From NCBI GenBank assembly GCA_050700835.1, contig JBOHDX010000010.1, forward strand, positions 1 to 37,860: a DNA stretch of 37,860 nucleotides, read 5' to 3'. Made by a program: the position numbers and the translations under genes. This stretch comes from JBOHDX01 sp050700835 (lineage in GTDB: Bacteria; Actinomycetota; Actinomycetes; Propionibacteriales; Nocardioidaceae). Position 1 is the first letter of the stretch. The number at the start of each line of letters is the position of its first letter. The notes below the pieces were generated by a model. That model was not told the DNA's origin, did not search any database, and worked only from the letters and a program-made list of their open reading frames with translations. Shown one piece after another: positions 37,727-37,860 of this stretch.

Positions 37727-37860
37727 CCTAGTGCCGGTGCGGTCCAGAGGAGCCGTCACCGACCCGGGAGTTGGCGCGTCCGCCGCGCCGCGAGTGGGTC
37801 GGCGGGTTAGCAGTCCGGCGTGCGCAACTGTCGGATCGCGCCGATGTGTCGCCGGTGCGT
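37727..37860. other. Right edge, no confirmed gene
   Basis: Mostly non-coding. On the minus strand an open frame enters from the right and stops at TAA 37807-37809, giving 17 residues (THRRHIGAIRQLRTPDC). It could be the end of a convergent gene beyond the window, but it is too short to judge. Confidence 0.25.

Overview
This is a chromosomal window from a high-G+C actinobacterium. The codon bias is strongly G/C-ending, GTG starts are frequent, 4-base GTGA/ATGA gene overlaps recur, and many starts have no Shine-Dalgarno but a TANNNT box 6-8 nt upstream (leaderless style). The ancestral gene order is the conserved actinobacterial acyl-CoA carboxylase/purine block. From memory it matches M. tuberculosis fadE25-purE-purK-gtrA-PH-birA-accD5-accE5-maf-accA3, lpdA, deoD-pmmB, and the Streptomyces SCO4914-4930 area. 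A Propionibacteriales/Nocardioidaceae-like host is a guess, not a demonstrated assignment. I see no tRNA, rRNA, transposase, prophage or CRISPR array.

Region 1 (1-8510) is a (deoxy)nucleoside-catabolism set on the minus strand: purine nucleoside phosphorylase, an NAD-epimerase joined in frame to a phosphohexomutase, then deoC and two overlapping aldehyde dehydrogenase genes. The first aldehyde dehydrogenase is catalytically complete but lacks its C-terminal tail strand. The second lacks the catalytic domain but carries that tail. A PH-domain membrane protein and a lipoprotein (plus strand) sit between, ending at a strong hairpin.

Region 2 (8511-19836) holds a gamma-glutamylcyclotransferase-like gene, lpdA, and a DUF559/Vsr-like endonuclease flanked by short direct repeats. 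These are followed by a pair of secreted wall hydrolases (PGRP amidase and SpoIID/LytB), both with LGFP-type C-termini. Then come accA (biotin carboxylase + biotin carrier), a GNAT acetyltransferase, a 57-bp near-perfect palindrome and an acyl-CoA dehydrogenase.

Region 3 (19837-28238) carries maf and gtrA on the minus strand, back to back with a tightly coupled plus-strand operon: small protein, GMC flavoprotein oxidoreductase, two NAD epimerases and a YfhO-like multi-spanning protein. A convergent UbiA-type decaprenyl-phosphate phosphoribosyltransferase follows. This seven-gene lipid-linked-sugar cassette appears inserted between accE and maf, which are neighbours in M. tuberculosis as I recall, and it is the best candidate for an undescribed system.

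Region 4 (28239-37860) carries accE-accD (minus), then birA, a PH-domain protein and a class III adenylate cyclase (plus). A sulfotransferase and a second gtrA follow (minus), then purK, purE and an acyl-CoA dehydrogenase (plus), with structured intergenic hairpins. AccA, AccD, AccE and BirA together supply a complete biotin-dependent acyl-CoA carboxylase and its biotinylating enzyme; the acyl-CoA dehydrogenases feed or use acyl-CoA pools.
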